A stretch of 64,000 bases of DNA from Ectocarpus siliculosus (Eukaryota > Sar > Phaeophyceae > Ectocarpales > Ectocarpaceae), in NCBI GenBank assembly GCA_000310025.1, contig FN648970.1, positions 247,962 through 311,961 of the forward strand, in the 5' to 3' direction. A program made the translations under genes and the position numbers. The first letter of the stretch is position 1; each line of letters opens with the position of its first letter. The notes below the pieces were generated by a model, which was not told the DNA's origin, did not search any database, and was given only the letters and a program-made list of their open reading frames with translations. This document shows positions 24,012 through 35,600 of this stretch, piece by piece.

Positions 24012-25539
24012 TATGCACGTACGTGTGCAGGAACAGAACCAAATGCACGCGTACGTGCATGCACCAGCCCAAGGGGCATACTGTAGACTACTGCTGTAGG
24101 CTATTTTTGGAAAAAGTCGATATCAGTCTACAACACGATTTGTTCTCCTCATGAACACCCCCCCAAAACGGCGAAGAGGCAATGCAGTAAAACACGACGA
24201 ATCTATCGTCGTCACCACAAGCGGATCTCAATACCATGTAAACTGCCAGTCAGTGAGGAAATGCAGCAAAGATCGCGCGTGCACAGCAGTATCTATCGCG
24301 AACCGTTGGGTGGTTATGCGGCACAATTCCTCAAATAAATTTCTTGCGCAGCAGTTGCTTGGCAGTTGCTTGGAGGACACGGGGGCCGCGCGAGTGGAAA
24401 GGGCGAGAACGTGCCGTTTATGCTCTGCTCTCTAATCTGCTAATCTCCGCTCAGTTCATCAGCTCTCTCCAAAAAGGTGGAACGCAGCCAGCCAGCCAGC
24501 GCACTCTTCAATGGTCTGCGTTTCTCTTCTGTGCAACCCTGTGATCTTCATATAGGGAGTGAAGCTTGAACGCTGCTGCGACTCACCCCTTCCTTCTCTA
24601 GGCGTCTTCTCGCGGTCCCAAACATCTTTCTCGGGGTGCGAGGATATGTATGCCGGAATGGCGACCGGTGCAACGGTGCGTGAGTGTGCTGTGGACAGCG
24701 GGTTCAATCATGCACATTGCACTCTGTGCGATGCATACCCATGCTCATATCTTGGAATCCCAGCCGGAGCGCCCCTTGCCCCCACAAATTGCCGCAAATT
24801 GCCGCAAAACTTGCACACAGCAGACAGCAGTGTTGCGCAGCAGAGCAGGGAGGAGAGGCAATGGCCGCCATTCAGGAACACGAAGCCGGGGTCTTGGGAG
24901 TGATACGTCTAGAGCCCATTGGAATCAAGCTGGGCGCGACAGGTGCGTGTGTGTGGTGTGCGATGATGTATGCAAATAGTTTTGTTCGCCACCTGCCGTT
25001 GTGCCACGGCCCAATATCGGTGACAAACGAACTGAATCAATACAACCAAAAGGGAGCGGGGTACATATGACGACCCCCTACATATCGCTCTGATGAACAC
25101 GTACAAAGCAAGCATCCGAAGCCCATACGGCACTATAGAATCAAACGGTGGTGGTGTGTGTGTGTCTTTTGTTTTGCCAAACATGTGGCTCTATGATGTA
25201 TCTGCTGCTGTATACAAAGGGCGACCTCGGTGGACGAATCCAACAAACGTCCAATGCCTCTCTTTGCATAGAAGTAAGGGCAGCATTGCTGTAGGCTAGG
25301 TTGGGTAAGGTACGGGCGCGTTTGGTAACGAACGTGGAGTCGTACCGAGCTTTACACCAAGGAATCTGGCGAGGTACACGAAGTCATTCCAAGCGCACCA
25401 AACAACAGTATCAGCAAGTGCTTTACACCCCATCAATGTGAATCATACAGCGTAGTATTTAGTAGACGTACAGTAGATATGCATATTGCTGCTGTTGTAG
25501 TACATGTAGCATGGAGGCGTGCCCTCTTGTCTCTGCAAG

Positions 25540-26010
25540 GCCCCCCTCTCGGGAGTTAGGTGGCTTGCCTCCCGGGGGCAACGCAAGGAGTCATCATGGT
25601 TGCATCGCTGCATCTCAACGTTCGGTGGTGCCGGTTTTCCGTGCAACCTGCAGAATTTGCGTCACGTGCTTGCATGTGCGGGCTTTTTTTCTTTCTCACA
25701 GCAGTGACTGTTCGCGCGGGCACTGCTGTGTACGCTAGGGGCATTAGCCGCAGATCCTAATGCTGTGACACGCTGCGGTTGATCGCTCGGTCTCACGTAT
25801 CTGTGCCGTGTTGTTGGCGTGTGGGAACCCATGTGCGTTACGCAGGAATCAAATGTAGAAGTTGTTTTTATTGTTCGGAATGCCTCCCCGCAAAATAGAG
25901 CCAGTCGTGGGGACTACAGGCGTCGATTGCACGTGCCACCGATGCCCGGCGGTACTCGGGCATGCGCAGTGTTGTACCGACTGGGCTCGTGCGTGCCCAT
26001 GAGAAGGAAT
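25540..26010 (+). repeat. Dispersed repeat, copy 2
   Basis: Counterpart of 14425-15110, with the same order of blocks: hairpin CGGGAG/CTCCCG, GGGGGCAACGCAAG, CGTTCGGTGGTGCCGG, GTGCAACCTGCAG, ATTGTTCGGAATGCCT, TGCCCATGAG. The intervening sequence is diverged, with length differences. Confidence 0.6.
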
Positions 26011-27267
26011 CGTGTCAAAAGACTCGCTGCCGTCAGAGAACGATACGCCGAAGCACGAAAAACATCGAAATGGTGCATGTCAGAATCGTCCACAAGTACA
26101 GGGAATCCCTCTCTTGTGAGCACAGCAGTGTCATCAACGGGTGTGATGCAAGATGAAATAGAGCAGGCAGGCAGGACCAACCCACAGCTGGCTGCTAGCT
26201 GTGGTGTGAGGTTCCCACGCTCAACAGCTCACATATTTGACGTGTTTGTGACTCGAACAGGCCGGCGAACCTCAACGAACGAACCCCAAAAGAAAGATTT
26301 TCCAGAAGGTCTAGTCTTATTACATGGTGCCATCTGCCAACCGCAACTAGAGAGTGAACTACCCAACTAGACGTTTTCACCAAACCTAGGCGTCTTGGCG
26401 GAATTTGAAGGGAGTCGGCAAGGGACGTTCGTACCGCCCGCGTGCACAAAGGTTTCATAGCAGCCGAGGGAACGGGGCCGCCGCCGGGGTGGGGGCTCGA
26501 TGTATGCATGGAAGGTTCCAAATTTCAGTATGGAAAGTTCCAAATGCCAAAGTTTTTTAAGTGATGTTGGGGTACTTGGATACAAGATCCGATCTGGAGA
26601 GTACGTGTGGGGGGTGGAGGTATCTACTGTGGGTCCAAGTGCGGGGCCCTTCGAGAGAGAGCACATTGGACAGCACGCACACATGTTCACTGCTCTTTGT
26701 CTATGTTGTGCTGGAAGGAGCACTGTTGTGTGTAACAATCAAGGTTTATGCATCGGTCCTGCGTTAACTTAGTCCCCAGACATGATTCATACTACCGTGG
26801 GTGGGCACGGTAGCCTCCGTGGGTAGGCACGGGGGCCACAAACAAGGGAAGGAGAAAAAAGGGCGTACTTGCTGTAGTCAAGTGAGTCCAAGAAGTAGTT
26901 AATCAAAATCTAATTGAATGCGCACAAAACGGCCTGTTCTACATAGATAGCTCTCCCGTTGAGCCTGTTGTACCCAGGAGGGGTATCACTCGGTACCGTG
27001 GTGCATTCAAACGTGCATGCGTATGAACAGCAGGTGTAGTTTAACGGTATGCACCCTCATAGTCTAGATGTTATAATCCATGGCGTGTATGTTGGACGTC
27101 ATATCATGGCTTGGTTTCGCAACGGACAAAAGGACTCAGAAACATGGATTGTATGCGCCGTGCTCCGGCCACGACACGTATATGCATAATATCAACGTAC
27201 AAGCAACGCAGTAGCAATAACACCGTCAACAACAACAACCGAACAAACCGCAAGCAGGGATTTCCAG

Positions 27268-29353
27268 TGCGTACGACGATCAGTACCCCCCGGAGCTGGA
27301 TGGCTGGATGACCACCGAGGAGTGGTTCGAGTGTATCGGGAGAATAAACAGGTGAGCACGCCTGCCTGCTGCCATTATAAGACGAAACCAAGCGAGGGAG
27401 AAAAATCGTTGTCGCGGCGGCGGCGGCGGCCGCGCACGACGTGTTTGCTTTACACTACGGCTAGCCAGACCATGCGGGAAGCCTCGGCGACATACTCTCA
27501 CACACGAGGGCAGCTGCAACGGCAGTGGCAGCAGCAGCCGCAGCGAGGAGCATGGCAAACGGCCGACGGGTTTAAAATTCATGTGCGACGGGCTTCATGT
27601 GCAGCTGTCGGCCTGCAGTTTGAAGCGCCTGTGTTATTGTCTAGTTCGCGTGTGGAGCCACGCACTCTCCTGGTGGATACGGCGACTCAGGAGGGTGGCC
27701 GTGTGCTGAACGTACCGTGTGTCTCTGAACACGCACACACATACCCGGAGAATAGCTTAGCCACCGCCCCCGCACGGGGTCCCAGTTCATGGCATTTATT
27801 AGGTTTTAGTGTTTTCAACCGGAGAGACTGGTGTATTTTCATTGGCCAGCCGATTAGCGCGGTCGATGCTAAAAATAACCCCCCCACACGCGCCGGCAAC
27901 CGCTTCGGACAGCAGTACAGTAGTGTTACAGCAGGCGAGGGTGAAGTCAGTGTCCCTCGCCCAGCCGCGCGGCGGCTGCTGCTGTTTTCTGCTGCCACCG
28001 CCGCTGACGTGGGAGTTTGCCGCTGATGTTTCGACTGTAATGATCCCGCCATGCCCTCGTCCGATGACGACAGTTGGTGTGATTGCTTGCGTTGGTTAGT
28101 GCCTACTGGTCGCTCTTTCTCCGTCCCAGCCCCGTCGCTCGACTAGCGTACCCAGGCTTGAGTTTCAGAACTGCGCGCACTCATAACTGTATTTGCTCTT
28201 GTTGGCGGTTTTGGGTCGCGGAACGGGGTAGTGCCTTCAGCAACCCTCGTTAAAGGGCAGCAGCACAGCAGGTCCAACAGATTATTTTTTTCGTGGTTGC
28301 TCTGGCGTTGTTTTTGCATTGATGCGCCACACATAATCTGTATTTTAGTGCCTGATTCTCTTCGCTGCGCCTCTTCCATTTCCACCCCAACACAGGGCGT
28401 TGATGGATCGATTCCCGTGCGGGTTGTGTCGCCTCCAGGCGTACTGCTTCTGTCCCTGCACCTTGGGCCTCTCTCTGCTGAGCATGAGGAAGGAGGCCAA
28501 GGAAATTGAGCGAGGTAATTTTGTATGAAGACAGGAGAAACCCAATCGACGCAGCGTTTTCTCCGTTTTCCCCGAAATCATGCATGATAGCAGTATGCGC
28601 TGTCGTTTGTATTTGTCAATATGTATTTATTTGGGTTAGAGACCCTTCCTCCCTCCCCCAGGAGCGGTTTTGGGGTTGTACAATGCTGAATTTTCTCTGG
28701 CATGCCCCCATGCGGGGGCCTCTCGCTGTATTGCAGCGTTTTCGGCCGTTGCATGTCTCGCTGCAAGACCGACGCCTATCAACGGCCAGCAGCCGGTTAG
28801 CTCTGCCGATGCCACCAAACCCGAGAGACGCGAGAGTACCCACCTCAAGCAATGAAGCACCACTAGCGCAAGCACAAGCACGATCACGAAACGAGATAAA
28901 CGTTGATCATTCACACACCAACACCAACACACGGTGTGAATTCGCACCGTTTTCGGTTGTGCAGGGGTTGGGGAGGTGGTCAAGACCGTAAACCAGAACC
29001 TCGAGGCGAGGAGAAGGTCCGTCCGCTTCGGCTTCCACCGCACCTTCTGCTCGGCGTGGGTGCAGGTGGAGTACGGGTCAAAGGTGGGGGCTCCGCCACC
29101 ACCCCTATTGCCAGCAGCAGCTGGCGACGCAGCACGGGGCTCGTCGCTGGCGGGGTCACCAACTGCTGGCGGGAGTTCGGGCGCCACAGGCCCTAGCCGC
29201 GAGCGAGAGCAACCGTACAGCGCTGACGAAGGGGGAGGAGGCCGAAAAGCTGCTCCAACGACGGTGGCGGCGACGACTAGCGGGGCGATGCAGCCGCTCG
29301 GAGAGGCGCTGCTGGAGCCAGGGAACGCGGCGGAAGAGGCACGCGGGTATTAG
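27268..29353 (+). CDS. Golgin-A7/ERF4-family protein (palmitoyltransferase partner), 5' exon missing
   Basis: Three exons with matching phases: 27268-27351 (enters with the last base of a split codon, leaves in phase 2), 28396-28514 (leaves in phase 1) and 28965-29353 ending TAG. The first reads YPPELDGWMTTEEWFE, close to the FPAELE..-EEFEET opening of the Golgin-A7/ERF4 domain. The second has a Cys-rich hydrophobic patch, QAYCFCPCTLGLSLLSM, where this family has its Cys-rich membrane-associated segment. The third begins EVVKTVNQNLEARRRSVRF, matching the helix that follows, then becomes a Pro/Ala/Gly-rich tail of about 90 residues. Family members bind DHHC palmitoyltransferases at Golgi or ER membranes and stabilise them. 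The initiator exon was not found; about 196 residues are visible. The assignment rests on recalled family pattern, not on a search. Confidence 0.7.
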
Positions 29354-30954
29354 TATACAGGGATACCGGTCCGGCACAGCAGGAAGAAAAACATGTGGTC
29401 AAGAAAAAGGGTTCAATTTTTCCCGACCATGAGGAGTTTGGGGTTGAGAAACCCAGGGTGAATCCTGCACCACATCGTCTGTGGTAATTATTTGTCAACG
29501 CTCAATGGTCGCCATAACATTCGAAACTTGTCAGTGAAATACGTGAAATCTTTTGTGTATTTGTAGCAGTAAACCAATAAATCCTGACCCTCGACCCGAA
29601 ACTGAGGTTGCTTGATTGTTCGCCGGTGGTGGTGGTGCTGTAGTGGGAGTAGTATAGTGGCCGTGTTCACTGGCTCTCTCGATGTTCACAACTGCGTGCC
29701 TCCTTCTTTGGTGAAGGGACTGCTGTCTCGTTGGACGTAGAGAGACCAAGAAGCGCGAGGACGCGTGGGTGGACGGCAATCCATGGGGACTAACCCTGGA
29801 GAGGTACTTTTTGGGAGCGGGGGCAAGTTTTCCATGTTTCCCTGTCCACGCCGAGGATACTTTCAACCTTATTTCACGCGGTGTCTACGTGTATTATTTA
29901 TAGTTGTCTTCTTCATTCCGAAATTGTGGGAGGGAGTGTGACTCATTAGGATCGGATTTCTCAGTCGCAAAAGGTGCATGACAAATCAACAAGCGTGGTG
30001 GCGGTGTGGTTGAAGCCGCGCGAGGGTGTGGGTCGTGTGATGGTCGCGCCAGCGCGTTGATTTTTTTTCAAATGGGTAGTCTAGTCTTTCTGTGTGTGTA
30101 ATTTTTTTTTTTTTTTTGCCACGGTGCGGCTGGCTGCCGCCGTTCGGCATTTTTCTCGATCGAGTGCTGCTGAGTGGTTGTTAGGGCTGAGGGTGCTGGG
30201 TGGGTGTACAGTTAGCGCTTAACCCTCCTAGTACAAGCTCCAATGGGGACACTTTGGGACACAGCACTCAAAGGCATATCCGCACTGTAGTCACCCTAGG
30301 CTCCGCTGTATGCAACGTATGTGAGAACCCTTGGTCTATCGTGGTTGGATGAGGTGGTGCGCTGTGTGATATGCTGTGTGGCGCCTCTCCTGGGCCTCTG
30401 ACTTGCTGTACGCATCTCCCAACCCGCGTGCCCCCCAGTTCGCAAAACTGTACATCGCGTGGTACTGTAAAATTTTGCAGACTTGGCTTACGTATTAAAA
30501 GTTTCCCCACGTTTCGGGGACATTTTTGATAGTGAAGCCAAGTCACCCTGTGTCTAGCAAGGAGCTCAGATTCTTTGGAGGGATTGTAGCCCCTCGACCA
30601 ATGGCTGACAAACATTTTTTCGGCGTTTTTTTATTGCGGAGGGACTGGGCACTAGGAGGGTTAACAACTTGGCAGCCAAGAAATTAAGCCTCGACAAACT
30701 ACAAATAGTTTGGAAGAACATTTTTGAGCTCGATTAAGAACCCGTAACTAAAACCTAAACCTACACAAGTAGCGGCCCTTCGTAGGATAACCCTAGGAAC
30801 TACATAAAAACCTCAGCCTCGGCCAACTAGACGTTCTCAAGGGCGGGCGTTCACTTTAAGTGTCTTCTGTTGTTATGTGTCGACGATGGAAGGAGGTGTT
30901 GTCGAAGGGTGTCACTGAACGTGGGTCTCCTGCCAGTCAGACGATTTCCCCCCC

Positions 30955-31165
30955 CCCACCCCCCCCCCTGGCCCGGAGAGAGGATGTCAAGAGCGGGGGC
31001 TACAGCAGGACAAGCCCCGCCCAAGCCTCGCATCCAACATTTAATCACGGGGAGGGAATGTACTGCTATAAACGCATGCTGCCCTGGTTAGACCATTGGC
31101 CTCGCATCCCTACAATGCCGGGGCAGAAGAATGTACCGGGTTTTCGCCGGCCCAGGCTACTTTGG
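30955..31165 (-). repeat. Short interspersed repeat, LINE-tail family
   Basis: On the minus strand: GGCGAAAACCCGGTACATTC, a GGGATGCGAGGCCAATGGTC core, CTAACCAGGG, a GCATGCGTTTATAGCAGTAC box, then a C-rich run. It shares order and words with copies at 20915, 41430 and 42270. Confidence 0.65.
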
Positions 31166-31256
31166 ATTCCCCGGGGGGGGGGGGGGAAAAAAAAACGAGC
31201 ATTTTTTTTTTTTTCCCCCCCAAACCCCAGAATTCCTTTTTTTTAATTCCGCCAAT

Positions 31257-31356
31257 NNNNNNNNNNNNNNNNNNNNNNNNNNNNNNNNNNNNNNNNNNNN
31301 NNNNNNNNNNNNNNNNNNNNNNNNNNNNNNNNNNNNNNNNNNNNNNNNNNNNNNNN
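31257..31356. other. Assembly gap, 100 N
   Basis: Exactly 100 N, the conventional size for a gap of unknown length. Bases on both sides are degraded, with homopolymers expanded. Confidence 0.99.
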
Positions 31357-31800
31357 TAATTAAAACCAAAACCTTCCAAAGGAGGGGCCCTTTGGTGGAA
31401 AACCCTGGGAACCTAAAAAAAACCTTCGCCTTGGCCAATTAGGGTTTTTTAAGGGGGGGGGTTCCCTTTAAGGTTTTTTTGTTTTTTATTTTCCCCAAAG
31501 AAAGGGGGTTTTTTTAAAGGGTTTCCCTGAAAGGGGGTTCCCCCCCATTCACGGGTTTTCCCCCCCCCCCCCCCCCCCCCTGGCCCGGGAGAGAGGATTT
31601 CAAGAGGGGGGGTTACACCGGGCCAACCCACGCCCAACCTTCGCTTCCACCATGGAATCACGGGGGGGGAAATGTATTGTTATAAACCCATGCTCCCCGG
31701 TTTAGCCCTTGGCCTTCGCTTCCTTAAAATCCGGGGGCAGAGAAATGTCCGGGTTTTTCCCCGCCCCGGGTTATTTGGGTTTCCCGGGGGGGGGGGGGGG
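31357..31800 (+). repeat. Low-quality duplicate of 30740-31190 (probable assembly artefact)
   Basis: Word for word this follows 30740-31190, but letters are collapsed or expanded into homopolymers. For example, CCTAGGAACTACATAAAAACC becomes CCTGGGAACCTAAAAAAAACC, and both copies continue into the C-run, TGGCCCGG and GAGAGAGGAT. This looks like unpolished read ends on the far side of the gap covering the same locus. Confidence 0.75.
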
Positions 31801-32609
31801 CAATAAGTGCAGCGATTTGGTTGTTGTCTCCACGGACACCTGAGTATGCCTTGTTGTAATCTCGGCGATGATGGTCCTAGGGAACAAGAGGGCCGAAAGC
31901 TTGTGCTGCTTTCTTGTCCCGTCTATATTGCATGCATGCGTGATGTGGACGATTCCACTCAAAACAGCCGTAACTGCCACAACGTTTGGGTCCGGAACGT
32001 GCATCGTCACGGAGGAAGATGTAGACGTTCCCCCGCAATACCTCCTCCGCTCTTCACAAATTCGAAGCTCCGGTAACACTATCGGAGCCCCCGCGGCTGG
32101 CTCAAAGCAGAACGGGGGGAATGTCGAAACCCAACGCCCTGTCCCTGAGGTGGGCCATCGTGATTCTGTCGAAGGACCCGTGAAAGAGCAGGTGAGTTCG
32201 CGAACCAATCATACTCAATTGCCGGGGCGCAGCTCCTCCGACAAAGTAGGCCGGGAACTCCTCCACGTACATTGATGTTCGTGCACAATCGCAGTTTCCC
32301 ATCTTCGGACTCAAGCCCGCACACACCGCGAACGCCGGCTGCACCTTTATGTAGGGCATAGGTCCTTGTTGTCCCGTTCCCTTGCCGAGATATTTCCATG
32401 CCTAGCAACCTCCGTTAGGCCAAGTCTTGGCCGTTGGTGCTTGTAATCGTTGTCAGCTGCCGTCCTTGCGGCACTTTGACGAGCGCGTCCTGGTGCTACA
32501 GGGAGTCTCAGTGCCAATAGGTGTTCCTGCCGACGACATTCATTCTTCGTGCGGCTGCGCATTCAAGTGCTGCTTGGTGCCACTGGTGGGGCTGCAAGAC
32601 GCCGACATT

Positions 32610-35600
32610 TCAAGTGCCAGTCTTGCTGCCGCCGCCATTGCCGCTGCTACTTGTGTTGCCGCCAGTGTTGGTGCTCCTGCTGGTGCTGCTACCTCTGTTG
32701 GCGCTGCACGTGTTTCTGGTGCTTTTGTTTCTTTTGCGGGAGGTGCTACCGGCGGAATTTCTTCGCATCGAAACGTTGCTCCTGCGTCTGTTGGTGGTGG
32801 CATCCGTCTTGCTACGCTCCCGCATAATGCGAGCCGCAACGCTCTGCAGGCCGTTAGCGCGGCAGAGATTGACCAGGTCGAGCAAAGCGCGGCTGTTCGG
32901 TCGGATGCCACCTTCGCGCATCACGTCGTAAACCTGCGGTTCGAGTAGAGGCGACGGAAACATGGAAAAGTAAATCTCAACTACCGTAGAAGATCTCACA
33001 CAACATCTATAGTCTCAACGCACATACCACAGTTGAGCAGGAAACCCCTTGCTCTGTCCCGCCCGTTGCTCGAATACGCTCTTCTTTACTGCTTGCACAC
33101 ATGCACATCCTGTCTGGAGTCGAACAGAACAACCAGCGAAGGGCGCCAACTACACTTGCCATGCAACAAAACGGTTCACGAAGTAAAACGATAACCTGAA
33201 CATGGGAACCCCCGTACGAAGCGCAGGCAGCAGCAGGGCGAAGTTCTGGCTGGGACACACACACGCAGAAACGAAAAAAAACTGTTTACGCGCTTCTTGG
33301 GTTCCGACTAAGAAGGCAAACGAGTTTTCGTCGTTCCTCTGTGGACCGCTGCTGTGACACACGCGCCGGGCAAAGCCTCGCCAACCTGGAGGGCGGTGTC
33401 CACGTCCCCGGCCCCCCCACATGCCGCCAACGCCGCCCGCGTCGAGCGGGGCCCGGGGGCGACCCCGGCGGACAGCTGCTGCCGCCAGATCTCGAGGGCG
33501 CGCCCGTAGTCCTCCGCCATGACCGAGGCCCTCATGAGGTGCGCGTACGTCACCTCCGTGGGCCGGGCGAAGGTCGAGAAGTGGTTCGTCCGCTGCTGCA
33601 TCGTCGCGAAAATCTTGAGACGGGGATGGAGGTGGAGGTATCCCGACCGTGCGACAATAACGGTTGGTGAGTGTGCGTGGTGGGTCTGGATGTTTCAGGG
33701 GGAGGGCAGGGAGTGTGAAAAAATATCGGTCGTGACTTCTGTACTGAAAATACCTCAAACCATTCTGTTCTTGACGTACACGAAATGGAGATCCACCGCG
33801 AGCGCCCCACTCTTCTCTTCTCGACGTACAACCGAAAACCCCCGCAAAAGTAACGAACAAGGACAACGACAGAGTTTCACCCTCCCCCTCGAACAACGCT
33901 CAAGCGCGACCCCCCTACCTCTTCCGCTTCTTCCACCCTTGGAGGGACAGCCCTCGCGGCCGCCTTTATCAGGCTCGTGTACGTCACCGCGTCCGGCTGG
34001 AGACCTCCCCCTTCCCCGTCGTCTACCATCAGGCGAACCACCCCTAGGGCGCGGTCGAACTCGCCGAGGTCCTGCAAAAAGCCGGCGGCGCACCGAAACC
34101 CACAAAATTACCACCAAACACCCGTCAGGGTTTCTGTTCCAAGGAAGAACTCCGCTGTGCGCAACAGCATGGATACCGGAGCGATTCGTTTTTGCCTGGT
34201 TTCGACCGCTGCTGTTGGGAATGAAATCCCAAGAGAGGGGGCAAGCGATCATGTTCAAGGTGCGATCTTCCAAAAAACGAAAAAAAAACAAGAATAGTCA
34301 GGTGTTCTCCCTTCGACAACCAGCCAACGCCGGCAGGCTAGCTAGAAAAACGCACGTCCGAATCCAACTTGGTCACTTGGTTGGTTGTGCGTTGCAAGGC
34401 AATGGGGGCACTGGGTGGGGCCGGGGCGGAGAGACGCACCGCACAAGTGATACATGACCTGCCTTGGCATGAAAATCGTTCCATTTGTCGTGCACGACCT
34501 GCCAACACATACTGTCGTATGACTAGCCAAAAAAGGTCTAGAAGCATAGCCGGAAGGTGTTGAAGTCCACTGATGAACGAGCGACAACGTACCGCACACG
34601 TGTTGACCAGCGCGTTGTACGCGCGCAAGTCGGGCCGCACCCCCCTGCTTCGCATCTCCTGGAACACGAGGAACACCCGGAAAAGGTTGTCCAGGGCAGG
34701 GTTGGCATTGTCCGAGGACGTCGACGACGGTGCTCGTGATGACTCGGTTGGATCGGCGGTGGGGCCGCGAAGAGAAGCTTCGGACCGACCGCTGGATGCG
34801 TAACCCCCCACCCCTCCTGCTTTTGTAGCCGGTCCTGCGGTACCTCTTCCGGAAGATGAAGAACTCCACGCGGCGATGACCGAAGGTTCCTCTTTCGCGT
34901 GGGCCCGAGTCGCCGCCGCAGCCGGTCCTTTCCCGCCCCCGGCGACCACCTTCGTCGTTCCCACCGCATCGGCCCGAACGTCCAATGATTTTCCACGATC
35001 GTCCACCCCATCTCGCGGTAGTGTTGAGGCACCGCCACTAGTCGTGCCTGGCGCTGTCGATGGAAGGGGCGAGCTTTGGGCGGGGGCACCGGGAGCGCTG
35101 GCGGCAGCGGCTACGGAAGAGCCCTCGGCGGGTCTACGCACCGCGGAAGAGGAGGGCGGCGACCTGCGTGTCTCCAGCATTCTCGTGCGCTGAAGGGCGC
35201 GGGTGCGAAGGGTGTTTTCTTCGGATATCGCCTGGGATTCGAGGGGCCCGGTGCCGGAGAAGAAGGGGGTGGGTCGCGTACGCGTTAAGGGGGGGGCACT
35301 TGGTTCTCGGTGGACTAAATAGCAGTGTTTTGTGAAATACCGGGTTGGTTCGTCCCTTCAAGCAGTTCTTCGAGTGAGACAACGACAGCTATTTAACCAC
35401 CACTACAACAGCAGCCACAGCCACAGCCACAGCCACAGCAGTAACAACAACCACAGCAGCGAACAGCGACAGTAAAACCAGCATTAGAAAAAGATAAAAA
35501 AAGAACAACAACAACAACAACAACAACATTAAGCAACAACAACAACCAACAACAACAACAGTGTCCACTCACTCGCCGGCGGTGAACTGCGGTAGGGGCA

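Larger units (their letters stand above)
22916..27267. other. Spacer between the SulP and ERF4-like genes
   Basis: No convincing coding exon was found apart from whatever missing 5' exons of the two flanking genes lie here. It contains MITE copy C, a dispersed repeat (25540-26010) and single-copy-looking sequence. The two genes are transcribed away from each other, so their promoters should lie in this stretch, but I cannot place them. Confidence 0.5.
29354..32609. other. Intergenic stretch with assembly gap, convergent gene ends
   Basis: Lies between the stops of the ERF4-like gene (plus) and the PPR gene (minus). It holds short interspersed repeats, the N gap and duplicated low-quality sequence. 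From about 31800 to 32600 several medium open frames overlap on both strands, but none resembles a known family or shows splice continuity with a neighbour, so I call no gene. Confidence 0.6.

Noticed and set aside
27028-27085. tRNA-like start (GCAGGTGTAGTTTAACGGTA) resembling a D-arm
   Set aside because: No T-arm or matching acceptor strand follows, so it is not called a tRNA gene.
32079-32408. Overlapping open frames downstream of the PPR stop, considered as a separate gene
   Set aside because: None matches a known family, and no splice structure could be built; left uncalled.
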